Of a stretch of DNA of 64,000 bases, positions 34,623-43,389 are shown piece after piece (within the stretch, counting starts at the first letter, position 1; every line of letters starts with the position of its first letter). The stretch covers positions 1,178,001 to 1,242,000 of the forward strand of contig NZ_CP072378.1 of the NCBI RefSeq assembly GCF_018128245.1. Direction: 5' to 3'. The DNA is from Leptotrichia sp. oral taxon 221. GTDB lineage: Bacteria; Fusobacteriota; Fusobacteriia; Fusobacteriales; Leptotrichiaceae. The translations under genes were made by a program, and so were the position numbers. A model generated the notes under the pieces. That model searched no databases and was not told the DNA's origin. It worked only from the letters and a program-made list of their open reading frames with translations.

Positions 34623-34660
34623 TTTTATTTTAGATATTTTTATTATTAAAGTTTGAATAA

Positions 34661-34686
34661 GAGAGTGTCCAGAATTTTGTGTAAAC
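34661..34686 (+). mobile_element. IS256-like terminal inverted repeat, left
   Basis: The sequence running GAGAGTGTCC, AGAATTTTGT, GTAAAC is close in plan to IS256-family ends (outer G-rich end, then GTCC, then AATT.TGTGTAAA). It matches the right copy at 38491-38517 (inverted) at about 22 of 26 positions. No transposase gene is next to it; 34687-34790 looks featureless. Confidence 0.55.
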
Positions 34687-34753
34687 TTGAAACCTAACTA
34701 TATGGTACACCTGTTTTTAAATTCTTTTACGGAAATTCTATCATAATTTCTGA

Positions 34754-34798
34754 ATTATAAGAAAATTTTACAATAGCATCTTATAAAATTTTTCTTAT
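34754..34798 (-). terminator. Possible weak terminator after cdd
   Basis: TTATAAGAAAATTTT (34755-34769) can pair with AAATTTTTCTTATAA (34784-34798), overlapping the cdd stop. It is very AT-rich with no clear T-run, so activity is doubtful. Confidence 0.3.
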
Positions 34799-35211
34799 AA
34801 ATGTTTTGGTCCAAATGAATAAGGCAACAAATCATTAATCGACCAAATATTATATTTTCTGTCTTTATTCGCTAAAATTATGATTGTTTCATCATCAGAA
34901 AACTCTGAAATTACCTGTCTACACGCTCCACATGGACTTATTGGCTCTGGAGTACCACCTGTTACAACCAAAAATTTAATTTTCTTCATTCCTTGAGTTA
35001 TTGCTGTTGGAATAACATTTCTCTCAGCACAAATTGTTAATCCATAAGACGCATTTTCAACATTTACACCTTTATGAACATTCCCGTTATCGTCTATCAA
35101 TAATGCTGCTACTGGAAATTTCGAATATGGAACATACGCTTTTTCTAAAAGTTTATTCGCTTCATCAATATAATTTAATATTTCTTGCTCTGTTAAATTT
35201 AGTTTTGTCAT
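34795..35211 (-). CDS. cdd: Cytidine deaminase
   Basis: A 138-residue tetrameric-type enzyme deaminating cytidine and deoxycytidine to uridines. The zinc motif is intact: Cys and Glu in YGLTICAERNVI (~55-65) and C-x-x-C in PISPCGACRQVIS (~90-102). The N-terminal substrate motif FPVAALLIDDNG is present. AAGGAG precedes the ATG. It lies next to deoD and, with pdp, deoC and deoB elsewhere in the window, completes pyrimidine and purine nucleoside salvage. Confidence 0.96.
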   Translation of the reverse strand: MTKLNLTEQEILNYIDEANKLLEKAYVPYSKFPVAALLIDDNGNVHKGVNVENASYGLTICAERNVIPTAITQGMKKIKFLVVTGGTPEPISPCGACRQVISEFSDDETIIILANKDRKYNIWSINDLLPYSFGPKHL

Positions 35212-35343
35212 GATTTTTCTCCTTTCATATTGGGCCTAATTTTAAAAATTACGACATCTAATTTTTTCAAAAATAATAAGGCTATCTAAAAAATATTTTT
35301 ACTTTTTAAACAACCTTTTCTAAAAAATTAATTTATTTTAAAA

Positions 35344-36054
35344 TTACAATGAAATCGCTGTTTCTAAAGCAACTACGATCATATCGTTAAATGTAGTTTG
35401 TCTTTCTTCAGCTGTTGTTACTTCTGAAGTAATGAACGAATCACTGATTGTTAATAATGTCAAAGCTTTTGCTCCTAATTTGGCAGCTGTTGTGTACAAT
35501 TGTGCTGTTTCCATTTCTACGCATAAAACTCCGAATTTAGCCCATTTTTTCCATGCTTCAGGGTCGTCTCCATAAAAAGTATCACTTGTAAATACATTTC
35601 CAGCTTTTACATTCATTCCTTTTTCTTTTGCAATTTCGTATGCTTTAAATACCATATCAGCATTTGCTGTTGGTGCATAATCGGCTCCATTGAATCTTAA
35701 TTTGTTAATTGCTGAATCTGTTGAAGCTGACATCGCTATAACTACATCTCTTAATTTTAAATCTTCTTGATAAGAACCTGCAGTACCTATTCTAATTAAG
35801 TTTTTTACTCCAAATTCTGAAATTAATTCATGAGAGTAAATACCAATTGAAGGAATTCCCATTCCCGTACCTTGCACTGAAATTCTTTTTCCTTTGTAAG
35901 TTCCTGTAAATCCTAACATTCCTCTTACATTGTTATATTGAACTACATCTTCCAAAAAAGTTTCTGCAATATATTTTGCTCTTAACGGATCTCCTGGTAA
36001 TAATATAGTTTCTGCAATTTGTCCTTTTTCTGCTCCTATATGCGGTGTCGCCAT
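35344..36054 (-). CDS. deoD: Purine-nucleoside phosphorylase (DeoD type)
   Basis: A 236-residue hexameric-type enzyme cleaving purine (deoxy)nucleosides with phosphate. [30 protein letters not shown] at the N-terminus (phosphate site Gly/Asp/Arg), RIGTAGSYQ (~86-94), [16 protein letters not shown] (~178-193) and the Asp in LTISDSFIT (~203) match the DeoD family. Length is as expected. TAGGAGG precedes the ATG. It should work with DeoB and DeoC to feed ribose and deoxyribose phosphate into glycolysis. Confidence 0.97.
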   Translation of the reverse strand: MATPHIGAEKGQIAETILLPGDPLRAKYIAETFLEDVVQYNNVRGMLGFTGTYKGKRISVQGTGMGIPSIGIYSHELISEFGVKNLIRIGTAGSYQEDLKLRDVVIAMSASTDSAINKLRFNGADYAPTANADMVFKAYEIAKEKGMNVKAGNVFTSDTFYGDDPEAWKKWAKFGVLCVEMETAQLYTTAAKLGAKALTLLTISDSFITSEVTTAEERQTTFNDMIVVALETAISL

Positions 36055-36243
36055 TTTCTTACCTCCTAAATTTTTTTATTTATTTATAACCTCTCATAAT
36101 GAAAATAATTTAAAATATCATGATTAACATTTAAAATTTATCATTTATGATAATTATCTTTTAAATATCAACTTATTTCTTTTTTACAAGATAATAACTC
36201 CTAGTTTTATATCAATTTTATCATACTTCTTCCAATTTTAAAA

Positions 36244-37656
36244 CTATTTTTTATTAAATTTTTCCAAAATATATAAACAAATTATATTTATTAAAAATCC
36301 TGGTACAATTTCATAAATTTTTTTACCAAGTCCGCTTTGATTCCAGAAAATTACTGTAATTGTAGCGACAATCATTGAAATCAAAATATTTTTCCAGTTC
36401 ATTTCTTTTTTGTACAAAATAAATAAAATTACTGGAGAAAATACAGCTCCAAAACCTGCCCATGCATATGAAACTAACGACAATACTTCTGAATTGGGAT
36501 TCATTGATAACGATGTTGCGATTATAAAAATAATTATAATACAAATTCTTCCAACCCAAATAAGTTCTTTATTCGTTTTTTCTCTTTTAACGATATATTT
36601 ATAAAAATCTTCAGTCAAGGTATTCGACGCAACTAGCAATTGTGCTGAAATTGTTGACATTATTGCTGATAAAATTGCTGCGTATAAAATACCTGCTAAC
36701 CAAGGATTGAATAATTTTCCTATCATGTAAATGAAGATTTTTTCTGGATCTTGAACATTTTTGAAAAGAGCAATTCCTGTAATACCAATTGCAATAGAAC
36801 AAACCAATGAAATTATAACCCATACCATCGCGATTAATCTAGCTTTCCAAAGTTCATTTACACTTTTTATACTCATAAACTTTACAATTATATGTGGCTG
36901 TCCAAAATATCCAAGACCCCAACCTAATCCAGAAATAATTACCGGCATGCTAAGTGCTTCTGGATATTTCAACAAGTTAAGTGAAATATGCTTTTGAGTC
37001 ATTGCAACATCAATAGCACTACTTCCTCCAACTACAAAATATGCTGTAACTGGAACAATTATAATTGCAAAAAACATCAATATTCCTTGAAAGAAATCCG
37101 TCCAAACTCCTGCCAAATATCCACCTAAAAACGTATAAAATATTATGGTTCCTCCACCTACTAATACTCCTAATTTATAATCAATTCCCAATAACGATTC
37201 AAATAACTTCCCATTTGAAACCAATCCTGATGCCGAGTAAATTGTAAAGAAAAATAAAATTACAATCGCTGAAAAAGTTTTTACGTAACCTTTCGTATCA
37301 TTTGATTTTTTTGATATAAATGTTGGAATTGTCAATGCTTCATGCTCTTCTGTCTGCATTCTCAATCTTGGTGCTACTATTTTCCAATTTATATAAGTTC
37401 CTATTATTAATCCTATTATAACCCAGACTTGCTTTAATCCTGATAAGTAAACGGCTCCTGGCAATCCTAGCAATAACCATCCACTCATATCACTTGCTTG
37501 AGCTGACATTGCTGTTACCCAGTAACCTACACCTCTTCCACCTAAAATATATTCCTCATGAGTATCCGTTTTCACATAAAAATATACTCCTATCGCCATT
37601 AAAAATAGTAAATATATTCCAAATGTTATAAAAGTTTCTATTCCACCTGTTGTCAT
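36244..37656 (-). CDS. putP: Sodium/proline symporter family transporter
   Basis: A 470-residue sodium:solute symporter with about 12-13 transmembrane helices. SAQASDMSGWLLLGLPGAVYLSGL (broken by the family Gly, near residues 51-74) holds the Na+-site Ser/Asp region of PutP. GWGLGYFGQPHIIVKF (~242) and ILSAIMSTISAQLLVASN (~325) are the other core motifs. PutP imports L-proline with Na+. The assignment to proline rather than another solute rests on these motifs. CGGAG precedes the ATG. It stands between deoD and a GNAT gene within the region bracketed by IS256-like repeats. Confidence 0.9.
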   Translation of the reverse strand: MTTGGIETFITFGIYLLFLMAIGVYFYVKTDTHEEYILGGRGVGYWVTAMSAQASDMSGWLLLGLPGAVYLSGLKQVWVIIGLIIGTYINWKIVAPRLRMQTEEHEALTIPTFISKKSNDTKGYVKTFSAIVILFFFTIYSASGLVSNGKLFESLLGIDYKLGVLVGGGTIIFYTFLGGYLAGVWTDFFQGILMFFAIIIVPVTAYFVVGGSSAIDVAMTQKHISLNLLKYPEALSMPVIISGLGWGLGYFGQPHIIVKFMSIKSVNELWKARLIAMVWVIISLVCSIAIGITGIALFKNVQDPEKIFIYMIGKLFNPWLAGILYAAILSAIMSTISAQLLVASNTLTEDFYKYIVKREKTNKELIWVGRICIIIIFIIATSLSMNPNSEVLSLVSYAWAGFGAVFSPVILFILYKKEMNWKNILISMIVATITVIFWNQSGLGKKIYEIVPGFLINIICLYILEKFNKK

Positions 37657-37748
37657 TTCTCATCTCCGTTCTTTTTGATTTTAATTTATAACCTATTATA
37701 TCACATTAACTATTTTTTAGCGATACTACTTTTTCATTTCTCAATTTT

Positions 37749-38234
37749 TTAAAAAACAATCCTCATATTATACCAAACCGCACCCCCATGAGTCGACTCT
37801 GATACTCCTTCATTCACAAACCCAATCTTCCCATAAAACGGAACAAGCCTATCTTTACAAGTCAATACAACACCCTTTCTTCCAGCACTTTTCGCATCTT
37901 CCACAACTTTTCTCAAAACCTTCTCAGCATAACCTCTCCGTCTAAATCCTGGAAGCGTATTCACTCCAAAAATCATCTGCCAATCGCCATTTTCATCATG
38001 CAAATTAGAATTTTCAAACATTTCATCTGTCAAAATTTCATCATCCGTAGCCATCCCATTTACAAACGAAACAATTTTATCACCCTCATTTTCCAAAATC
38101 CAAAAAAAATCTGGATAAACTTCCAATCTCCCACGAAAACTCTCTTCAGTTGCCGCTTCCGCAGATGGAAAACACTCTGCCTCAATTCTTGTCAATTCTT
38201 CTAAATCATTAATTGTTGCTTTTCTAATTTTCAT
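37749..38234 (-). CDS. GNAT-family N-acetyltransferase
   Basis: A 161-residue protein of the GNAT fold: MKIRKATINDLEELTRIEAECFP at the N-terminus, a central beta strand region (GDKIVSFVNGMATDDE) and the acetyl-CoA loop LPGFRRRGYAEKVLRKVV (~105-120, R-R-x-G-Y-A). It ends with KDRLVPFYGKIGFVNEGVS. It acetylates an amine or N-terminus; the substrate is unknown. The ribosome binding site is weak. It is the last gene before the right IS256-like repeat. Confidence 0.88.
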   Translation of the reverse strand: MKIRKATINDLEELTRIEAECFPSAEAATEESFRGRLEVYPDFFWILENEGDKIVSFVNGMATDDEILTDEMFENSNLHDENGDWQMIFGVNTLPGFRRRGYAEKVLRKVVEDAKSAGRKGVVLTCKDRLVPFYGKIGFVNEGVSESTHGGAVWYNMRIVF

Positions 38235-38490
38235 TTTTTATTTTTCCTTTTCTAATTTTTTATAAATTTTCAAAATTAAGAGAATACAAATTTTTGTATA
38301 ATAAAACAATTGATTTATTTAGATGATTTACAGTTTTTAAAAAAATTGAATACTCTCAAAACTAATAAAAATAATCTTTTTTTTACTTTCTAGAACAATT
38401 AGAATAAACAATATTCCTGTTTCTAAAAAAATTTCAACTTATGAAATTCCAAATAATTCCTGACATTCTTTATCATGTATTATATTTTGA

Positions 38491-38517
38491 GCTTACACAA
38501 AATTATGGATTCTCTCC
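38491..38517 (-). mobile_element. IS256-like terminal inverted repeat, right
   Basis: Read on the minus strand it runs GGAGAGAATCC, ATAATTTTGTGTAAGC and matches the left repeat at 34661. The outer end coincides with the stop codon of the Nudix gene. The orientation is inward relative to the left copy. No matching target duplication is seen (TTGAATAA on the left, TAATCAAA on the right). The AT-rich 38235-38490 holds no recognisable gene. Confidence 0.5.
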
Positions 38518-39164
38518 TAATCAAAAACAACCTTCCATTCATCCCTATTTCTATTCGCCTCAAAGCACATTTTTATTTGCTCAGCTGTAATTTTCTTTGT
38601 TTCCAGTTCAGGCAATTCATTAATCCCAAAATATCTGCTGTCAATAGTTTCAATGTTTTTCTCAAATTTTCCACTCAAATATTCACACAAAACAAAAACT
38701 TTTGTTATGCCATACGGTATCTTTTTACCTTGATTTTTTGTAACATCAAGCAAAGCTATAATCATCTCAGCACTAGCCTCAATCCCAGCTTCTTCCTTAA
38801 CTTCCTTCAACACATTTTCCTTCACAGAAAGATAAACATCTGCCCATCCACCTGGCAATGCCCATTTTCCATTACTTTCCTGAATCAAAAGAATTTTATC
38901 ATCTTCAAAAATCACGCCTCTCACATCAATCTTAGGCGTCTGATATCCAACTTCATTACAAAATAAATCCTTTACCTTTTCTATCGAAATCTCAGTTTTG
39001 TGTGCCACCATTTCTGCCGAAATCTCTCTAATTCTCTCAAACCGCTCAATATCAAATTTATCTTTTCCATAAGCAAGTCCTGCTTGTGCTAGACTTTGAA
39101 GTTCAATTGCCCAGTCTAGCCATTTTTGTTCTTCTTCTTTATTTTCTTCTTCATTTTTATTCAT
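38517..39164 (-). CDS. Nudix hydrolase with N-terminal accessory domain
   Basis: A 215-residue protein. The ATG at 39164 has AGGTG seven bases upstream; the GTG at 39173 is less well placed. Residues ~8-70 form the helical Nudix-N domain seen in YjhB-like proteins. The Nudix box starts at GWADVYLSVKENVLKEVKEE (~112), with the last Glu pairs binding Mg2+, after a NGKWALPGG strand. Such enzymes cleave ADP-ribose or other nucleoside diphosphates linked to X. Its stop codon overlaps the IS256-like repeat, so the insertion trimmed or abutted the gene end. Confidence 0.88.
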   Translation of the reverse strand: MNKNEEENKEEEQKWLDWAIELQSLAQAGLAYGKDKFDIERFERIREISAEMVAHKTEISIEKVKDLFCNEVGYQTPKIDVRGVIFEDDKILLIQESNGKWALPGGWADVYLSVKENVLKEVKEEAGIEASAEMIIALLDVTKNQGKKIPYGITKVFVLCEYLSGKFEKNIETIDSRYFGINELPELETKKITAEQIKMCFEANRNRDEWKVVFD

Positions 39165-39232
39165 AATTATCACCTACTGTTTTAAAGTTATTAATTAATT
39201 GCTATTTTTCAAATTTTTTATAAATATCTAAT

Positions 39233-40897
39233 TTATTTACTAAAAACTTTCACTTTCTTTCCATAAAATGCTATTCCAATCTTTAAAATATTTTTTATTC
39301 CTCTAGCCTTTAATCTCGTGTCATATTTTTTCTCATCAATCTGTTTTAGAGCTTCTTCTGCCTTTAAAGTCATCCTATTTTCCGTTTTAGAAATTTTAAA
39401 TTCCATCAAATATGCTTTTTCATTACTTTTTATCGGAATCATTGCAAGATCATATCTTCCATATCCACTCTCATTATTTGAAATAATCTCATATTTTCCC
39501 ATCAAAAATCCTACAAGACCTATCATAAACACTTGATAAATTTTCTCCATTTCACTATCCAAATCAAAATGACTAAGCATATTTACCATTATTTCACCTA
39601 ATGTCTTTTCAAATTTCTTAATATCTCTATTTTCCAATGCTTTTATCAAAATACTTGTTTTCAATTCTGTTCCAAAAAATCTATTTAAAAACATATTTCC
39701 AAAATATTTTCTAATTTCCTTATTCGGAATTTTTAAATTATAAATATTTGTATATTCTAAAGTTTCATCAATTTCAATTTGCTCTTTCGCCTTCGTCAAA
39801 TATCCGCTATACAAAAACAATTGCCATATTTCATCATCATTACTCAGAAGACTTTTTATCGTTGTCCCATCTGAAATATACTTTTCAATACTTTCTCCAT
39901 CAGTAAATCGCTTTAAATCTGTATAAACATCTTCTCCCGCTTGATCTAACATATTTTCTAAAAGTGTATTTCCAGAAACATTTGCCCAATATGCTTTTAT
40001 TTCTCCATTATCGACATAATTTATGATTGACCAAGGATTATAAACTCTTTTATCTCCAAAAATATATCCATTATACCATTCTTTAACTTCTTCAATTTTA
40101 TATTTCATTTCAAAATAATCAAGCATTTTAATTACTTCGTTTTCAAGAAGTCCAAAATACTCTGAATATTTTTTATTTAAAATAGTATCTACCTTCAAAT
40201 TATTTAATCCAGAAAAAATCCCTTCCTTTATAATCCGAGTTATCCCAGTCAAAATCCCATATTTCAAAGAATCATTAGTTTTTAATGCCGAGCTATAAAA
40301 TACTTGAAAAAAATTTATTGCTTCATTGTAATAACCTTTATCAAAAGCATTAATTATTGGTGCATCATATTCGTCTATTAAAATTATTACTTTTTTTCCA
40401 TAATACTTATAAATATAATTTGATAATAATTTTAAAGCAGTTTCATAATCACCTTTTTCCTCTTCATAAAATATTTTATCAAATTTTATTTTATCTCGCT
40501 TATTCATTATTTCTCTCATATCTTCAAATTCAGCATACAAATCAGAAATAAAAGATTTTAAATTTTCAAAAGTATCTTCCCAAGTATCCGCCCTTAAATC
40601 CTTCAACGAAACAAAAATAACAGGATATTTCCCTTGCTCTCTCATATATTCGCTGCCAAATATTTTCAATCCTTCAAAAAGTTTCCTATTCTCATCTTTA
40701 TTTCTTACATCAAAAAAATACTTAATCATCGACATATTAAGCGTTTTTCCAAATCTTCTCGGTCTTGTAAAAAGTGTCACAGCAGCTCTATTTACAAGAA
40801 TATCTTCTATTAATATTGACTTATCTACATAATAATAATTATCTTTTATTATATCTTCAAAATTTTCAATTCCTATTGGTATTGCTTTTTTTCCCAT
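39233..40897 (-). CDS. AAA-ATPase-like protein with C-terminal PD-(D/E)XK nuclease-like domain
   Basis: A 554-residue protein. The opening MGKKAIPIGIENFEDIIKDN and YYVDKSILIEDIL are typical of the AAA-ATPase-like (PF09820) family; Walker A is the unusual RPRRFGKTLN (~45-54) and Walker B-like VIILIDEYDAPII (~170-182). The C-terminus has the nuclease-like pattern with YDLAMIPIKSNEKAYLMEFKIS (~480-501) and a downstream Lys-rich helix, matching the PDDEXK_9 domain. These proteins are abundant in Fusobacteria and Bacteroidetes; their role is unclear, perhaps DNA-targeting. GGGGGG precedes the ATG. Confidence 0.85.
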   Translation of the reverse strand: MGKKAIPIGIENFEDIIKDNYYYVDKSILIEDILVNRAAVTLFTRPRRFGKTLNMSMIKYFFDVRNKDENRKLFEGLKIFGSEYMREQGKYPVIFVSLKDLRADTWEDTFENLKSFISDLYAEFEDMREIMNKRDKIKFDKIFYEEEKGDYETALKLLSNYIYKYYGKKVIILIDEYDAPIINAFDKGYYNEAINFFQVFYSSALKTNDSLKYGILTGITRIIKEGIFSGLNNLKVDTILNKKYSEYFGLLENEVIKMLDYFEMKYKIEEVKEWYNGYIFGDKRVYNPWSIINYVDNGEIKAYWANVSGNTLLENMLDQAGEDVYTDLKRFTDGESIEKYISDGTTIKSLLSNDDEIWQLFLYSGYLTKAKEQIEIDETLEYTNIYNLKIPNKEIRKYFGNMFLNRFFGTELKTSILIKALENRDIKKFEKTLGEIMVNMLSHFDLDSEMEKIYQVFMIGLVGFLMGKYEIISNNESGYGRYDLAMIPIKSNEKAYLMEFKISKTENRMTLKAEEALKQIDEKKYDTRLKARGIKNILKIGIAFYGKKVKVFSK

Positions 40898-40937
40898 AAA
40901 ATCCCCCCTTTTTAAATTCTAAAATCTATTTTTTATT

Positions 40938-41411
40938 TTATTCTATCACATAACTAACCGCAAGCCATGTTTGAATTTCATTCTCCAAATTCATATTTCC
41001 TAAAAAAGAAACTCCAAAACAAAACTCTTGACTCGCCGTCTCTTTAAAAATTACAATTTCAATTCCATTTTTCAAATACTTAACATCAAAATCATTATTA
41101 TTCCCGTCAACTTCTACCATAGATAATCCAGAAACCGTTCCAATTGTTAGTTTTCCTTTATTAATTTCAAAAGAAATTGCTTCCAATCTTTCTCCAGTTT
41201 CGACATAAGCTTCATATTCAAAATTTGTTTCTAAAATACATTTTAAGAAATGTTTACTTGTTTTATCAACTTTTTCCTTTTTAAATTCATACTTTAATGA
41301 ATATGTTTCAGTTTTCAAAAAAGATTTAGAATTTTGAATTTTAGAAAAATTAAACTCAACTTCTTTTTTATCTAAAAACATTTGTATATTTCCAAAAGGT
41401 GTTTTCAACAA
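40938..41411 (-). CDS. Unrecognised cytoplasmic protein
   Basis: A 157-residue frame opening with TTG; the ribosome binding site is weak, and an internal ATG at residue 11 (41381) is an alternative start. The protein has alternating hydrophobic/polar segments typical of a beta-rich fold, with KTETYSLKYEFKKEKV, FEYEAYVETGERLEAISFEI and NGIEIVIFKETA. No signal peptide or TM segment is present. I recognise no family. It lies between deoB and the AAA-ATPase-like gene in the same direction. Beta-rich DUF-type folds of this size are common in these genomes. Confidence 0.6.
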   Translation of the reverse strand: MLKTPFGNIQMFLDKKEVEFNFSKIQNSKSFLKTETYSLKYEFKKEKVDKTSKHFLKCILETNFEYEAYVETGERLEAISFEINKGKLTIGTVSGLSMVEVDGNNNDFDVKYLKNGIEIVIFKETASQEFCFGVSFLGNMNLENEIQTWLAVSYVIE

Positions 41412-41466
41412 TAATTTCTCGTTTCATATAATTTCTAACCTCAATTAACCCACATTTACCTATTTC

Positions 41467-42648
41467 CTAGTCTTCCAAAATCTCTTTTGCAAAACTTCCT
41501 TCTTTTTCAGTCCCCAATAAAATTTCCTCAACAGTTGCCGCAATATCAGCAAAAGTTTTTCTAGTTCCAATATTTACATTCTTTTTAACATTTTTTCCGT
41601 AAATCAATATTGGAATGTACTCTCTTGTGTGGTCAGTTCCTTTATAAGTAGGGTCATTTCCGTGATCGGCAGTGATAATCAAGATTTCATCATCTTTCAA
41701 GTTCTTTTCGATTTCAGGCAACCAATTGTCAAATTCAATCAAAGCATTCACATAACCTTCCACATTTCTTCTATGCCCATAAACTGCATCAAAGTCAACC
41801 AAGTTAGTAAAAATTAAACCTTTTGTGTCTTCTTTCAATGCCACAATTGTTTTCTTAATTCCATCTAAATTATCTTGATTAGCTTTTCTATTGTCTGTAA
41901 TTCCTTTTCCATTGAACAAGTCGCTCGTTTTTCCAATTCCAACTACATCAAGTCCAGCTTTTTCCAATCTTTCAAGCATTGTTTCTTTTGGCGGATCAAT
42001 CGAAAAGTCGTGTCTGTTTGCAGTTCTTTTAAATTCTCCAACTTTTTTACCAACATAAGGTCTTGCAATTACCCTTGCCACAGGCGATTTTTCATTACAA
42101 ATTTCAAGTGCAATTTCACACGCTTTGTAAAGTTCTTCTAATGGTATAATTTCTTCATTCGCAGCAATTTGAAACACAGGATCTGCCGAACCGTAAACTA
42201 TCCAATTTCCAGTTTTAATTTGTTCTTCTCCATATTGGTCAATCGCTACAGTCCCTGAAATTGGCTTATTCAACATAGCTTTTCTTCCAGTTTTTTCTTC
42301 AAATTCCTTTATAACTTCATCTGAAAATCCATTTTGATAGTTTGGAAACGGTCTTTCCAATGACACACCAGCAATTTCCCAATGTCCAGTCGTAGAATCT
42401 TTCCCATGCGACACCTCAATCGCTCTTCCATAGGCCCCTTCAGCACTTTCCACAGCTGGAGTCCCTTCAATCTCAGTAATATTTCCAAGTCCTAATTTAC
42501 CCATATTAGGCAAACTCATTCCACCATGAGCTTTCGCCATATTCCCTAAAGTATTTGACCCACAGTCATCAAACAAATTCGCATCAGGCAATTCTCCTGC
42601 TCCAACACTATCTAAAACTATTATTGTTATTCTTTCTATCTTTTTCAT
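41467..42648 (-). CDS. deoB: Phosphopentomutase
   Basis: A 393-residue enzyme interconverting ribose (or deoxyribose) 1- and 5-phosphate. It belongs to the alkaline phosphatase superfamily: metal-binding IIVLDSVGAGELPDA at the N-terminus, the phospho-acceptor Thr in SHGKDSTTGHWEIAG (~82-97), and metal His/Asp sites in NRHDFSIDPP (~212), IITADHGNDPTYKGTDHTREYIP (~322-345). Length is standard. GGAAG precedes the ATG. It links the nucleoside phosphorylases (DeoD, Pdp) to DeoC. Confidence 0.97.
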   Translation of the reverse strand: MKKIERITIIVLDSVGAGELPDANLFDDCGSNTLGNMAKAHGGMSLPNMGKLGLGNITEIEGTPAVESAEGAYGRAIEVSHGKDSTTGHWEIAGVSLERPFPNYQNGFSDEVIKEFEEKTGRKAMLNKPISGTVAIDQYGEEQIKTGNWIVYGSADPVFQIAANEEIIPLEELYKACEIALEICNEKSPVARVIARPYVGKKVGEFKRTANRHDFSIDPPKETMLERLEKAGLDVVGIGKTSDLFNGKGITDNRKANQDNLDGIKKTIVALKEDTKGLIFTNLVDFDAVYGHRRNVEGYVNALIEFDNWLPEIEKNLKDDEILIITADHGNDPTYKGTDHTREYIPILIYGKNVKKNVNIGTRKTFADIAATVEEILLGTEKEGSFAKEILED

Positions 42649-42656
42649 TTTCTTAT

Positions 42657-42723
42657 CTTCCTTTCTTTTTTATTTAATTATATCTTTTATCTGTTTTAAA
42701 AGCAATTGATTTTAAGATTTTTT
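42657..42723. repeat. Direct repeat of about 67 bases, copy 1
   Basis: The spacer upstream of deoB (beginning CTTCCTTTCTTTTTT) is repeated at 44309-44375 with only two clear substitutions (G to A in both). Each copy covers the 3' end of a hypothetical gene and the ribosome binding site region of the next gene downstream. Confidence 0.8.
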
Positions 42724-43301
42724 TATTCATCAGAACCATAAACAATCATTAATAAATGTTCTTTGTACCGTATTATTCCAGCTGAAAAAACATTATATGC
42801 ATAAAATTCACTTAAAATATCTTCATATTTCTTTATCGCTAAATAAAAATTTACAGGCTCACCAAACCAATGTGTTATTTGATAAAAAAAATGTCTTACA
42901 TTCCAGTATTGTTCCTTTTTATCTGCTTTATTTTCTAAATTTTCAATTATTTCCTCAACAGTAAATTCTGTTTGCAATTTAATAAATTCAGAAATTCTAT
43001 CGTAACTAGCTTTTGTTTCATTTTGTTTTATCAACTTTTCGTATTTTCTATTTTTTTTTAAAACAATATTCAATTTTTCCAATTTTTTTCTAATATTATC
43101 ATCTTTTTTTTCAGATGAACTACTTTCATAATACTGCAATAATTTTTTCTTTATTATTTCATTCAAATCATTATTTTTATCATTATCAATAAAAAATGTA
43201 TCAATATATATTGCTGTATATTCAGGACAAACTTTCATTCCATTATTCCAACACATTGAAACCCCTTCAATAAACCCTTCAATGTAATCCCTATTCTTCA
43301 T
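42723..43301 (-). CDS. Unrecognised protein
   Basis: A 192-residue protein with AAAAGGAA before the ATG. It is acidic to neutral and mostly helical, with two long Lys/Glu/Asn-rich helices (NDLNEIIKKKLLQYYESSSSEKK, KKLEKLNIVLKKNRKYEKL). The N-terminus has YIEGFIEGVSMCWNNGMKVCPEYTAIY, which includes two Cys. The C-terminal half has WNVRHFFYQITHWFGEPVNFY. No transmembrane segment or known motif is visible. It is part of a run of uncharacterised genes (42723-45353), all leftward, which may form an accessory operon. Confidence 0.6.
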   Translation of the reverse strand: MKNRDYIEGFIEGVSMCWNNGMKVCPEYTAIYIDTFFIDNDKNNDLNEIIKKKLLQYYESSSSEKKDDNIRKKLEKLNIVLKKNRKYEKLIKQNETKASYDRISEFIKLQTEFTVEEIIENLENKADKKEQYWNVRHFFYQITHWFGEPVNFYLAIKKYEDILSEFYAYNVFSAGIIRYKEHLLMIVYGSDE

Positions 43302-43389
43302 TGTGATAATTCCTTTTCAAAATCATTATTTTTAATAGAAAATATAAACATGTGTAATATTCATATAAATACATACTATTTTTATAATT

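Noticed and set aside
34661-38517. Complete composite transposon with target duplication
   Set aside because: The flanks (TTGAATAA and TAATCAAA) do not match and there is no transposase; only the inverted ends are supported.
38475-38966. 163-codon plus-strand frame opposite the Nudix gene
   Set aside because: Rich in Phe, Asn and Cys without a motif or good start; the leftward Nudix frame has a full Nudix box.
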